Shown: positions 10,174 through 21,609 of the stretch, one piece after another | Layout: the number at the start of each line of letters is the position of its first letter | Numbering within the stretch: the stretch's first letter is position 1 | Source of the DNA: Arabidopsis thaliana | Lineage: Eukaryota > Streptophyta > Magnoliopsida > Brassicales > Brassicaceae | DNA: 64,000 nt | Assembly: GCF_000001735.4 (NCBI RefSeq) | Contig: NC_003075.7 | Coordinates: 13,331,001 to 13,395,000 of the forward strand | Reading direction: 5' to 3' | Notes under the pieces: generated by a model | What the model saw: the letters and a program-made list of their open reading frames with translations, nothing else | Database searches by the model: none | What the model was told of the DNA's origin: nothing | Made by a program: the position numbers and the translations under genes

Positions 10174-11206
10174 AAGAGTGAGCAAGTAGCTTGATGGTCA
10201 TTGCTAACATGTTTTAGTGAGTATTCCTTTGCATTGAGATAATTGTGCAAAGATAAAGTGAAAGTATATGACCTGTAAAATCTGTCTGTTATAAACACTG
10301 CAAAGATTGGTATCGAATAGAAACGGAATTTTAACTTTTTAAGAGTCAAATCTCTTTTTGCATCACATTTCTCCTTGTTCTGTAAAATGTATACACATGG
10401 AATGTGTGTTTAATCTTCTAAAACTTTTAGAAAATCATCGCTCTCTCTCTCTCTATGACGTTTTAGTTTGATCAAAATGAAAGCCAAAAAAGTGGCCTAT
10501 ACAGGGATCGAACCTGTGACCTTCGCGTTATTAGCACGACGCTCTAACCAACTGAGCTAATAGGCCACTGCGGTTATAAACGGTACATTAAATATTTCTC
10601 GCGGAATTGCCTAGATTGTGATTCTGTGACAGTTTTCTTTCAAGACAAGTAAGTATCAAGTGCTACAAATTGGCAAGTATAATTTATTCAAGAGTTGAAA
10701 ATATCAAGTGTTCAGAAAATTTTCAGATTTTTTTTTTGGGTTTATTCGATTTATATTTTGTTTTCTTTTTATTCTACAAAATCTTAGAAAATACTAGATT
10801 GATATTTTCCTTCTTCCACAAATAATAAAAACGAAAATAATTGTTGTTCATAGTATAAAAGTATTTATTTTCCTAATAAAATCTTAATGATTTACTCTAC
10901 ATTTATTTTTGTATGTTAAGTGTATTTATTTTCATTATTGGTTATCTCAACTCACAGAATTAATTAATTACTTAACACAATTCTTCATTTTAGTCCCCAA
11001 GTAATTTGTTGCAGCAACCTGCGTTTAGGTTTTGCATCTGCACCACCACCACCAACCAAAGGCCTTGCATTTCCACATCAAACGTTACGAAGAGATTTGT
11101 CTCTGCCTTGTCCTCTTAACCAGATCTCTCTGACGCAGTATCTGATCACACTCCGTGATCGTCTTTTGTTATCATTTTGTGTATCGAGATCTGTTAGTCT
11201 ACTGCG
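10174..11206. other. intergenic region, includes tRNA-Ile copy 2 and the pyruvate kinase 5' UTR
   Basis: Holds the DC1 gene 3' UTR, a short (CT)n run at 10440-10455, the second tRNA-Ile with duplicated flanks (about 10455-10670), AT-rich spacer, and from roughly 11020 the presumed promoter and leader of the pyruvate kinase gene. Nothing else seen. Confidence 0.55.
10493..10566 (-). tRNA. tRNA-Ile (AAU anticodon), copy 2
   Basis: The 74-nt sequence is identical to copy 1 over the mature tRNA: same acceptor stem, A-box, AAT anticodon, B-box and discriminator A. A plus-strand A-run just left of it gives a Pol III T-terminator. Similarity continues on both sides: on the right cctagattgtgattctgtg and following, and on the left gatcaaaatgaaagccaaaa. 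Gene and flanks were therefore duplicated together. Confidence 0.97.
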
Positions 11207-13418
11207 ATGGCTATGGAACAGAGGCCTAAGACGAAGATCGTGTGCACACTCGGGCCGGCGTCCAGATCTGTCCCAATGGTCGAGAAGCTTCTTATGGCGG
11301 GGATGAGCGTGGCTCGCTTCAACTTTTCTCATGGATCTTACGAATATCACCAGGAGACTCTCGACAATCTTCGTCAGGCCATGCTTAACACTGGCATGCT
11401 ATGTGCTGTCATGCTCGACACCAAGGTCAATCTTATAAAACTTGTCATATGTGCATTTTTATGTCTGTATAACAATGCCATCGAGGCGTTTTCTTTTGAT
11501 TTGGGCTCTGTTCACGCATGATTCTGATCGTTTCTCTATCATTTTACAAGTGATTCATGTCTTATCTGATTGGTTATTCCCCTGCTGATCTGAGGACACT
11601 CGTTTTGGCTATGTTTAAGTCCTGTGAACTTTGGTATAATTTGTGGCATGGTACGTTGTTTCCAGTTCGAGCATGAATTAGACAATATCTGTGGTACATG
11701 TTTGCTGGTTACAGAAACCAAATGGAGAACTGATGTTGTTTGTTAGACCAGAATATTAATACAAAGTTGATGCATCATGGATGATTAGACTCTTACCTTT
11801 GTCGTCTTGAAAATGAAGATTACAATCTCATTAAAGTATTTGCTTCAAATTCTCACTCTCTGGTCTGTTACTTGGCTTTCTGGTAATGAAAGTTAATAAA
11901 AATGTGGAATGTATAATGTGGCTTAAAGTTAGCTGAGACACTCTTCTTAGTGGTCTTATTGCTAATAATCTCATGAACGTGATAGATTTATATGTTTTGG
12001 GGGACCCTTTTGGTTTCTGAATAATTATGGGAATGATTTTTGTATTTGTCTGGCAGGGACCAGAGATTCGAACCGGGTTCTTAAAGGATGGGAAACCTAT
12101 CCAGCTCAAACAAGGCCAAGAAATCACCATTTCAACTGACTATGACTTGAAGGGTGATGAGAAAACTATTTGCATGAGCTACAAGAAGTTGGCGCAAGAT
12201 GTGAATCCAGGCATGGTCATACTCTGTGCCGATGGTACCATCTCGTTAAAGGTCCTTTCTTGTGACAAAGAAAAGGGCACTGTCCGTTGTCGTTGTGAGA
12301 ACACTTCAATGCTTGGTGAAAGAAAGAACGTTAATCTCCCTGGTGTTGTGGTTGATCTCCCAACTCTAACTGAAAAAGACAAGCAAGACATTCTTGAATG
12401 GGGAGTTCCCAATCAAATCGACATGATTGCTCTGTCTTTTGTCAGAAAAGGTTCGGACTTGGTACAAGTTAGGAAGCTACTTGGAAAACATGCTAAAACC
12501 ATACTTCTCATGTCAAAGGTACATATATACATACATCACTCAAACTAATATAAATCACATATCCATACTCAGATTCTTATGATATGTTACTTTTGATATT
12601 GTCAGGTTGAAAACCAAGAAGGTGTAGCGAATTTTGATGATATCTTGATAAACTCGGATGCGTTTATGATCGCAAGAGGTGACCTTGGAATGGAGATTCC
12701 AATTGAGAAGATATTCTTAGCTCAGAAAGTGATGATCTACAAGTGCAATTTCATGGGGAAGCCAGTGGTTACAGCGACTCAGATGCTTGAGTCTATGATC
12801 AAATCCCCACGACCAACAAGAGCAGAAGCTACTGATGTTGCAAATGCTGTCCTCGATGGCACAGACTGTGTCATGCTTAGTGGTGAAACCGCAGCTGGAG
12901 CATACCCAGAGCTTGCTGTTCGTACAATGGCCAAGATATGTGTGGAAGCAGAGAGCACACTTGACTATGGAGACATCTTCAAGAGGATAATGCTTCACGC
13001 TGCGGTCCCTATGAGCCCGATGGAGTCACTTGCTTCATCTGCGGTCAGAACCGCTACTTCCTCAAGAGCCACTCTTATGATGGTCTTGACCAGAGGAGGC
13101 AGCACGGCGAGGCTGGTGGCTAAGTATAGACCAGGGATACCCATTTTGTCCGTGGTGGTTCCTGAAATCACGTCTGACTCTTTTGATTGGGCGTGTAGCA
13201 ACGAGGCACCGGCAAGACACAGTCTCATCTACCGTGGTTTAGTCCCGGTGCTGTATGCTGGATCGGCTAGAGCCTCGATCGACGAGTCAACAGAAGAAAC
13301 TCTCGAGTTCGCGTCAGAGTATGGTAAAAAGAAGCAACTCTGCAAGACCGGAGACTCTGTTGTGGCTCTCTTCCGTACAGGTAACGCTATTGTTATCAAG
13401 ATCTTGACCGTCAAGTGA
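11207..13418 (+). CDS. pyruvate kinase, cytosolic type
   Basis: Three exons: 11207-11425, 12057-12518, 12606-13418, summing to 1494 nt and 497 aa. The enzyme transfers phosphate from phosphoenolpyruvate to ADP, the last step of glycolysis. Visible motifs are KTKIVCTLGPASRS and VARFNFSHGS at the N-terminus, MLDTKGPEIRTGF across the first intron, and VNLPGVVVDLPTLTEKD in the B-domain region. The active-site block is MIARGDLGMEIP, followed by KPVVTATQMLESM and VMLSGETAAGAYP. The C-terminal domain has RGGSTARLVAKYRPGIPI. No transit peptide precedes the first motif, so it is cytosolic. Length and motifs are those of an intact enzyme. I recall At4g26390, with a paralogue At5g56350 in the duplicated chromosome 5 block. 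Confidence 0.97.
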
Positions 13419-13952
13419 TCCCATTTGCGTTTGAGTTTTGCCGGTGTTTCTTAGCGTTTTGGATGTTTATTCATCATGGTGACTAATCTTGAGATGAAAC
13501 TCAAAGTCTCTTTTGTTTCTTTTTTTGTGTGTGGCTCCCACACACTACATAATGTTCTTGGATCATACTCTGGTTACAAGTACATTAGTTTGGTACGAGT
13601 GCAATTGCATAAACAAAGACTATTTTTTGAATATATTTTACAAAAATGTGTGATCACATTTGGCTCGTGATCACACAACTTTGGGATTCGTATTTGGAGA
13701 TAATGCGATTCATGCAGTCAACAACCATACTCACAGTCACATGCCTCTCCCTCTCAACATAAATACCTGTGTTCATCTTTTTATATTTTACTAAATTAAA
13801 AGGGATACTTTTAACGGAAACCCAAATGATCATCAGATATTATAATACAAATAAAGAAAAGATTCCATTCCTCGAAAGTGTTTATTTGTTATGCAGTATT
13901 CAACAATCTGAGTGAACAAGATTTTATGTACTATAAGCTGAGGAATAGCAGT
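13419..13952. other. intergenic, convergent 3' ends of pyruvate kinase and RING gene
   Basis: About 530 bp holding the two 3' UTRs. The ORF at 13476-13670 has no recognisable domain. A local near-palindrome, gtgtgatcacatttggctcgtgatcacac, lies near 13647-13675; it could form a hairpin but has no assigned role. Confidence 0.5.
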
Positions 13953-15023
13953 TTACGAGTTCTCACCGAGATGAGATGACCCCGAGGCCGATGCGGATGA
14001 CGAAGAGGATGAAGAGAATAATCCGCTGAACGGCCATGGAAAAGAGAACCTTCTCTCGCTCACATTACTGTTCCTTGCATCATCTTCCACATTCTCATTA
14101 CTTACGTTGATCTCTAGAGTTCTTGTTCTCGGTCTTACAGGATTAACCTTGGTCTCATCATCAGGAGGGAGTTCATATCGGCACACGGGACATGAACTGT
14201 GAAGCTCGAGCCACGGTACTATACACCGGATGTGAAACTTGTGCTTACACGGCATCTCTTTAGCTTCACTTCCTTTGTCAAAATCATCCAAACAAATCGA
14301 GCACTGCAATGATTCACTTATCTTAACCGTTGGGAGATTATCCACAACTTCTTTACGTGCTGGAAGACTCCCGTGCCTGATTGAATCATTATCAGCTAGA
14401 TGTTCAAGCAAATGGTCTAAACTGGATCCAACAAAGTAATCTCCAATTGCAGAAAGAGAAGTATTGTTCCGGTTTTGATTCAAACTCGTTGAACCCTGAA
14501 CAACAGCTGATTGATTTAACAGGTCTCGATCCGAGCTCTCATACTCAGAAGCAATCCCTGCACGAATACCCTGAAGCAACTGCAATATAGTAGCTGAGCT
14601 TCTCCGTCTCCTCCTAAGGATAGACTCAAACTCTCTGTCTAAATCAATCTCTCTACCTTGTTGCCTGTGGCGATGACGACGATGATGATGTCGATCAATA
14701 TCGACGCTGTCATTTCCATCAACATCATCAGATACATTGACCTCATCATTATCCACACCAAACTCTGTCCTCCTAAACCTTCTACGTCTACGAGGATTAC
14801 TCATCATTCCAAGCAAGATTGGACCCCATAGAGACAATGCACGGTCTGTACCAAAATCAATCTCAGGGTCTTGAACCTCCCTTAGACTGCTACTGCTGCC
14901 GCCATTAATCTCACGGCTCATTTCCTCGACAAACCCGCTTTGGCAAAAGGGGCATTTGATCTCGGCACCAATAACTGGATTCACCATTTGTGAACACATG
15001 TGACACCAATACCTAGCTGACAT
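13953..15023 (-). CDS. RING-H2 E3 ubiquitin ligase, CRT1-like
   Basis: The coding region is a single exon of 356 aa. The N-terminus carries a zinc-ribbon-like motif, ARYWCHMCSQMV then IKCPFCQSGFVEEM. The middle is acidic and Arg/His-rich, with low-complexity RRRRRFRR and HHHRRHRHRQ stretches. The RING-H2 finger spans residues 241-281 (CSICLDDFDKGSEAKEMPC then CKHKFHIRCIVPWLE and CPVCRYELP, pattern C3H2C3). The C-terminus is Ser-rich. Such proteins move ubiquitin from an E2 to substrates; the substrates are unknown. The frame is open further upstream to 15113, but a TTTCAG acceptor at about 15068 and a matching donor near 15390 show a 5' UTR intron, so the ATG at 15023 is the start. I recall At4g26400, a relative of AtCRT1 (At5g56340). 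Confidence 0.94.
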   Translation of the reverse strand: MSARYWCHMCSQMVNPVIGAEIKCPFCQSGFVEEMSREINGGSSSSLREVQDPEIDFGTDRALSLWGPILLGMMSNPRRRRRFRRTEFGVDNDEVNVSDDVDGNDSVDIDRHHHRRHRHRQQGREIDLDREFESILRRRRRSSATILQLLQGIRAGIASEYESSDRDLLNQSAVVQGSTSLNQNRNNTSLSAIGDYFVGSSLDHLLEHLADNDSIRHGSLPARKEVVDNLPTVKISESLQCSICLDDFDKGSEAKEMPCKHKFHIRCIVPWLELHSSCPVCRYELPPDDETKVNPVRPRTRTLEINVSNENVEDDARNSNVSERRFSFPWPFSGLFSSSSSSSASASGSSHLGENS

Positions 15024-15759
15024 TGCCTCTTCCTCCTTCTTTCCTTCCCCACCCAAACCTCTCGTTTCTGAAACAACCAGAAGAACAACAAAAAAAAAAA
15101 CATGAAGAAGCAAACCTATAAAGTTTCGACCTTTGTTTCATCAGATCTAAATAAAGAGAATGGTATTCCCAAAAGTTTCACTAAAAAGAGGATAATATCA
15201 TCTTCACCAACATCATTAGCTCAAGTTTCAGACAACAAAACGCAAGCTTTCTATGCAAATGCGAATAAACAGATCAACCAAAATTTGCCTCTATAAAGAG
15301 ATAACAATAGAAATCAGGGCTAATCCATGAAAAGAAAACTCTCAATTCTCATGGAGTAATTAAAACAAAACAAATACAAAAACAAACCTTGTAAATGTTC
15401 TTACTTTTGGAGATCCAGAGGGAAGAAATGTCTTCCTCCTTCTTTTAGATCTCCACGAAGATAAATGAGAGCTTTTTTATTTGTCTTCTTCTGCAGAAAT
15501 GGTGGGAGACGAAGAAAAGAGGAATGAAGGAGGAAAGGAAGACGAAGATGAAGACGAAGAAAAGGGAATGTAATGTATAGTTCGCAGACCCAATCTTAAA
15601 GCCCATTAACCGCAAACTGATATATAAAGGAGCCGGGTCTATCTTAACCATTTAAAACCAACTTCTAATTTGGAATCAAATTGAACCGAATCGAACCGGT
15701 TGAAGTTGAAAGAAGGAGAAAAGGCGTTGTCTCCGTGCGAGAAAGGCAAATCGGAGACG
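15024..15759. promoter_or_regulatory. divergent promoter region between RING gene and RHIP1
   Basis: The two start codons are 736 bp apart in opposite directions. The left part holds the RING gene leader, with an intron from about 15390 to 15068 on the minus strand and a 5' exon rich in purines on the plus strand (about 15400-15590). The remaining 150-200 bp must serve both promoters. No clear TATA box was seen on the plus side. Confidence 0.5.
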
Positions 15760-17791
15760 ATGAGCGAAACCGAAGCAACCGGCGTTACCGATGATTCGGC
15801 TCCAGCGATTGAGACTGAAACTGTTTCTGATGCGATGGAGCATACAGCGATCGGAGTGGTTGAATCGGTGGAAGGAGCCATAGAAGGAGCAGAGAAATGG
15901 GTGGGTGATTTGCAACGGACGGTGAAGGAATCGAAGGATACCGCAATGCGTTCTGCTCGTTCCCTCCGTGAAAATTCTACCTCTCAGTTCCGCTCTATAC
16001 AGGTTAGTTAATCTCTCTTTTGTTCACCAAACAATTTTTGCGAATCGAGATTGTTTACCAAAAAACATTTTCAGGATTTCAAACCATGGATATGGTGGAA
16101 TTTAGTATCTCGTAAGCTATAATTTCTAGAAATGAGCTCGATTCAGAACAGATATTTCTCCAATTAGCAGTTTTATGTATTGAATGGTGCTAGTTTTTGT
16201 TCATATGGGTAAAATCTTGTTGAATCATACCATTATAACTTATTGGCAATGATCTTAGTCTCTTCCTGGGTTCTGATTCTGCTTCAAATGGTTGTTTAGA
16301 AGACTGTAATGTATCGCTGAGGCATTCTTGATTATTCTCTAAACAATGTTTTTATATGATATCAGATATTCATGTAGCTTAATGATGTGTGATATGGAGT
16401 AGACCCTATCTGGCTGAAATCACAGTTCCATTAGATGTATGTATATGTCTTCGTCTTCTCTCATACAATCTTACATTTGATTCTGAAATTGCAGGATTTC
16501 ATTCCACATGCTTTGACTCAGTATAAGACCTATGAGAATGCTTTCTTCAGTAAAGTTACAGGTATCTTGCAGCCAATTTTCGTGAAAAAGTTATACTGGT
16601 AGACTACTGTAATGCTTAGGAACGAGTATTTTAGATCAAACTGAGATATAACAGATAGCTGCCACAAAACTTTTATATATACTTGTAGTGCATCTTATAG
16701 TGTTCTGAAACTAGAATCTTCATGTCATTCCGATTAATCAATCCTCGTATCCTCTGCTGCTTTTGTTATCCTCGCAGACGAATTGATATACGCAAAAGAG
16801 CATCCGGCTGCTGCTATTGGGATTGGTGTCGCTGCTAGTCTCGTTCTGATGCGAGGTATAACCTCTACTCTCTTATCACTTTTACAACTTACAAGATTCC
16901 TTCCCGTAGGAGCATCCAAATGGTATTACATCTGTTTTACTTATATGTGTCTTGTATGAATTTGGTTTTCTATTGTTCGACTTACAGGCCCAAGAAGATT
17001 CTTGTTTCGTAATACACTAGGCCGATTTCAGAGCGAAGAGGTATATACTATACCAGCTTCAAATTTATTTCTTAACGTTGTTATGCTTAGTTGCCCTGGT
17101 CTGTGTCCCTTCCCTTATTTTTACATCCACTTCAAAATCATCGTCGCTTCAGGCACAATTCTTGAAAGCTGAGAAGCATGTTCAGGAGTTAAACATGTCT
17201 GTAGACTTGATGAAAAAGGAGAGCAGGAAATTGCTTGAGAGGACGGCTTTAGCAGAGAAGGATATGAAACGTGGTCTCTCTGAGCTCATGTATGCCCCAA
17301 CATGGACGCTCCCACTTCTTTTATTAAGTTATTGACATCATTTATGTTAATATGGGTACTACTGTTATATCTATAGGAACTCTGGAAACGATATACATCG
17401 TCTTGCTAAGTCCGTCCACAAAGCTGAATGTGAAGCTGCTGGTAATCTTGAACAAGATTTATTTTTACTCACTTCTCCCTTCTCCCTTCAAATGGTATCT
17501 TTGATAATGCCACTACGTCAGATTTCAACTTACACAAAGAGTTCTATTCGCTGCAGATTTGATGGACGGACTTCGGCAAATTCCTGGAAGGGATGCTATC
17601 AAGCTTAGAGCTGAAGTGAGTCTGACTTTTTTCTTCTCGCCCATTGTTTGAGCTTCATTGCTATGAACGTCTCATTAAATTCTTTTGTCGTAAATCATTA
17701 GGTGGCTTCCATGACTTCGCTTTTGAGACAGAAGAGGATTGCATTGAACAAAAGGATCATGGGTATGTCGGACCTAGGAGTTTCCGTCTGA
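15760..17791 (+). CDS. RHIP1: RGS1-HXK1 interacting protein 1
   Basis: Eight exons: 15760-16002, 16495-16561, 16778-16855, 16988-17040, 17153-17289, 17377-17441, 17557-17615, 17702-17791. The sum is 792 nt, giving 263 aa. The N-terminus is acidic ([20 protein letters not shown]) and the middle has an amphipathic stretch. One hydrophobic segment, [17 protein letters not shown], is a likely membrane anchor, and it is followed by basic GPRRFLFRN. The last ~110 residues are charged and coiled-coil-like ([20 protein letters not shown]). I recall this as At4g26410, reported to link the RGS1 regulator and hexokinase 1 in sugar signalling; the function is recalled, not visible. An in-frame ATG at 15700 exists, but 15760 gives the expected length. 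Confidence 0.88.
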
Positions 17792-18137
17792 TATATCCAA
17801 CACAAATCCACAATTTCTTGGGTTTTCGCAACCAAAGTTTGTTAGGTATTTTCCAATTGAATCGCAGTGTACTCTCGTCCATCGAACATCCAACTCTGTC
17901 TGAAACCAAAATCTGAGCTTGAGACAGAACTTGTATACTGTGTTTTTGCCTGCTTCCTAAGATTTCTCGCTCAGAGAGAATTAATTGAGTCACAAAAATG
18001 TGTGTGCTTGGTTTGGAAATCCTTAATTATGTAGTCTAGAAGATTTATGAGAAACATAGAAAGTTACTGAATCAATCAGTAATGAAAATTTATAGATAAC
18101 ATGAAGGTTTTTAATGGGCTAGTTTTGCATCGTAAGT
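17792..18137. other. short convergent spacer
   Basis: About 345 bp between the stop codons of RHIP1 and the DUF3741-type gene. It holds their 3' UTRs and nothing else recognised. Confidence 0.5.
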
Positions 18138-19392
18138 CTATGGGAGACGGGCTGTGGGCCATCCACCCATGCGACTAGGCGACCCAACTGCTCCGATTGG
18201 TCTAGTAATGTTAAACCCTCCAGACGAGCAAGAAGCTTCAGTCGTCGGACCGGTCCGACCATTAACGTCCAGAGTCCGTTCTCTCCTCCTTAGACGCTCC
18301 CTCTTGAGCAGAGTCCCTAACTTATCTTTTCCCGATTTTCCCTTGTCCGGAACAGGTATCATCTCCAGACCCATCAGCTTTGCAACAACCCCCGTCTTGC
18401 ACCATACCACACTCTCTCCGGCCACTGTCCGTGGCAGGCGTTTTGTCTCCAAGCTCATCTGGCTCGATCTCTTTGATGTCCGTTGATCCCCGCAGTGGGA
18501 TCTCCGCCCACCCTGTATCGTCATGTCAGCACTGGTGCCAAGATGGCGCCGGAAGGATGACCGGTACATAGCGTCCTTACCGTCCAGTGAGAAACGTGGG
18601 TACTGATTCAACGCGTTCCTTGCTGACCTTAACGGCAGACAAACAGAAGTTGATATTAGTATTGATCATAGTATCATACACAATAAAATTATTTCTGTTT
18701 CTTCCGGTAATTCCTTAAATATCACTACAGATTTCACCAGTATACGAAATCTAGAAAATTCAAAAAAAAAAAAAAAAAAAAACACTTTAAAATGTAGTCA
18801 TATAACTTGTTTCGTACATTCAAATCTACACCGGTGAATATCATATTATCAATCATGAAACCAACGTTATTTCTCCTCTTGAATACGTTATATTCATTAT
18901 TCAATATTCATCTTAATTACTAACGTGGCATGTCAAAAAAAGTTAACTATATGTAAGAGCTCATGAGTCCCTAATGAGAATATTTACTTAAGTACATATA
19001 AAAATAAGCATGACGCACCTCAAAATATCGGAACTGTTAACGCATGACATCCGGGCGGGCTGATGATATAACTTATCATCATCAACATCATTATGGTCAT
19101 CACAATTATCGTAAGTACCGTAGTAAGATTCACGGAGTCTCGCTCTTCGAACAATATCTTCTTCAACCTCTAGCTGAAGTATCATCTCCTCTAGAGTTCT
19201 CGGAGATCCTCCACCGAAAGGAGTGTTTTCAGGTGTAACAGAAGGCCCCACATCGTTCTTTTGATGTTGGTTTAGTGTCAAAGTTGAGCCATCACCACCA
19301 CAAGAGCTAGCAAAGCCGCTACGTGGACCTCGTCCTCGCATTCTCGAGGCGAGGGAGTATTTTTTGAGGAAGAAGAAAGAAAGATCTTTCAT
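18138..19392 (-). CDS. DUF3741 / VARLMGL-motif protein
   Basis: Two exons, 19392-19019 and 18627-18138, joined by GT-AG, sum to 864 nt and 287 aa. The visible parts are an N-terminal MKDLSFFFLKKYSLASRM, a conserved acidic helix RTLEEMILQLEVEEDIVRRA, then across the intron RSARNALNQYPRFSLDGKDAMY, and finally VVAKLMGLEMIPVPDKGK. The SLDGKDAMY and VAKLMGLE motifs are hallmarks of the plant DUF3741 family, some members of which (TRM/LONGIFOLIA type) act at cortical microtubules. This short form lacks the long C-terminal regions of TRM proteins, so its function is unknown. The intron contains a 21-base poly-A run at 18762-18782. Confidence 0.82.
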
Positions 19393-19894
19393 TGTCTTGT
19401 TTAGGATAATACTGTCTTAAAGATTTGAAATTGATAGTGAATGAGAAGAAGCCATATGGTGTTGTGTGTTGTGAGAGGAATGAATACAGGGGTGGTGGGG
19501 AGTTAGTTTCCTCAAGTTTAATTGGGTTGTAAAAAGTTTTTAAGTTTATATTGACGTTTTAATGAGTGTCACGTGGGAAAGTGTCATTGGTGGTCACGAG
19601 GTTCTCTTTTTCTCATATTTCACGTACTGTGTGATATTGTAAATGGTTTGTTTCACTTTTCCGATCAATTCTTTGAATAATTTTCTTTTCTCAAATATTA
19701 TTGTTTTATCCAGTTCAATAAATAGGAGAAAGGTGTAAGATTTCAAAAGTTATGGGAAACACAATAATTTTATCTGAAATATAAGAAACCTAGTGTGATA
19801 AATGATAATTACTTATTTTACCATGCATCAAACCATTTCGTCGTCGAAATACTTTTTATAATACTACGCATGTTATGTACATATATCGATAACA
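19393..19894. other. promoter side of the DUF3741 gene and 3' side of GAMT1
   Basis: About 500 AT-rich bp. It holds the minus-strand promoter and leader of the DUF3741-type gene and the downstream region of GAMT1. No further feature seen. Confidence 0.45.
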
Positions 19895-21487
19895 TTAAAC
19901 CCTAACCGCTGAAACAGCGATCATATGATAGAAACAGTTGTTGAGAATTTCTTTGTCGGCAGCTGCTCTAACTGCGTACCGTTTGAAGAGCTTATGAGTT
20001 AGGTCAGGACCAAGATAGGCCTGAACGATCGGCTTTAAACCGGCTTGAGCATAGTTAGCCCTATCTCGACCGTACGAATCCGGATCTTTCATCAACTCTT
20101 CCTGCTTACCATTCATGTGGTCAGCTATTATCAGATTCTCCGTTTTCTCTATCTTAAAACCACCACAACGATCAATCGCCGCCGCAATCTCTTCGGTGGT
20201 TCTAAAGTACACCGGAATGTTGAAACCATCTCTCTTCTCCTCTTCTATTAAACCCTTTTACAAGCTCACCAATATAAAAAGGGACGTTTTGTCAATTCCA
20301 TAAATAAATGTAACATCATGACGTAATTACAAGAGATTATACCTCATCTACTAGATCTTGCCAAGCTTGATCCATCAAAGTTGTGAAAGGGTGTTTGAGA
20401 CTCGAATCAGGATCACCGATTTGGTTCACGGAGCCAGAAGGTCGACCACCCATCAGCATAAACAACACTCCTCCTACCACAATCTCCTCTTTGCGACATT
20501 TCAAGAACTCGACTAAGTCCTTGTCTGCTTGCTCCGCGTATGCCTCCACGACTTCTTTTTCTGCTCCTTCAATCCACACCCCTCCCTTGTTCCATGACTT
20601 CGATCCTTTCTCCATCACTTTTTCAGGTACCTATCATATCCAATACAAAGAAATGAAACATTTAAAAAACAAAAAACGTAAATTGAAACATTTCTGTACC
20701 CATAAGATATATATACATTAAAACAATAATCAGTTATATAAATTAAGTTGGTTCGGTCATGGAACAAAAATGTTTTTGAAGAATATCATAATAGAACTTT
20801 ATAAATTTTTTGACATATTGTTCATTAACATTAGAAGAAACGATAATTTAACTTTTTGTTTAGTTTTACTAGTCTAGTAATCTTCAAATCATTTTTTGGC
20901 CGATACAAATTAAATTATATAGTCAAATGTTCATCACCTTCAAGTTTATAAAGTAAACTTCATTCAAAAGATATTGAATTAATTAATGGATGATACATTT
21001 ATACCTGAGAGAGCCATTGTAAAGCAGACATAGTCACAACGACATGGAGCTCTCCTTTCGGAAACAGACGCTTATAGAACGAGCCGGGAACGCCAGCCGC
21101 GAAGTACTTTCGGCTCGAACCGTTCACTTTCTCATCCAACGACCGAAACAACGCGTTGAAATCGTTGGAAGACAAGTCAGAGAAGAAGACCTCGAACTCC
21201 ATCTCCGGCTCGGTTCCACCGTCAATCACGGCTAGCTTCTTCCCTAACACCTCAACCACCGTTTCCACCGTGGAAAACGTGTTGTCTCCGATTGCGCAAC
21301 CTAAATCGGCTATTTTCAGGTGAGAGGAGCAACCTTCGGTGAGCTTTATGGAGTTGATGGCTGTCGTCAGCATTGGTTTGCTCAAGGCTAAACGTGCCGC
21401 TGGACCGTAACAGTTTTTGACGTAGCTCGCGTCATCCTCGCCACCTTGCATGGAGAGCACGTGCTCGAGGCTCCGTGACGACTCCAT
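19895..21487 (-). CDS. GAMT1: gibberellic acid methyltransferase 1 (SABATH family)
   Basis: Three exons: 21487-21005, 20630-20343, 20254-19895, summing to 1131 nt and 376 aa. SABATH enzymes methylate small-molecule carboxyl groups with S-adenosylmethionine. The SAM-binding motif ADLGCAIGDNTF is at about residues 60-71. Also visible are EFEVFFSDLSSNDFNALF, the AAGVPGSFYKRLFP loop, HVVVTMSALQWLSQ and the substrate-pocket region VGGVLFMLMGGRPSGS. From known work, GAMT1 (At4g26420) and GAMT2 methylate gibberellins in developing siliques and so inactivate them; that specificity is inferred from identity, not read from sequence. An open leader frame extends 5' of 21487 but lacks a plausible upstream ATG. 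The TATA box is at 21599-21609. Confidence 0.95.
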
Positions 21488-21598
21488 ATATAGTTGTAAA
21501 TGTGTAAGAAAAGGTGTGAACGTTATACTAAGAATAAGTAAATTAAAGAAGGATTGATTTGGTTTTAGACCTTGATGGCTCAACGAGGATCAAATGTC

Positions 21599-21609
21599 TC
21601 TATATATAC
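21599..21609 (-). promoter_or_regulatory. TATA box of GAMT1
   Basis: The minus strand reads TGTATATATAGAG, about 115 bp before the ATG at 21487. Spacing fits a leader of roughly 80 nt. Assigned by motif and position only. Confidence 0.6.

Noticed and set aside
12179-13414. Long minus-strand open frames across the pyruvate kinase exons
   Set aside because: They are mirror frames of a well-conserved coding exon and have no domain or start context.
15024-15113. 30-residue hydrophobic N-terminal extension of the RING protein
   Set aside because: The hydrophobic stretch is a polypyrimidine tract ending in TTTCAG, i.e. the 3' end of a leader intron.
20213-20254. Suspected one-base frameshift in GAMT1 exon 3
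   Set aside because: A recount of the exon (20254-19895, 360 nt) and of the opposite-strand reading (GMLKPSLF) shows no extra base; total CDS is 1131 nt, as expected.
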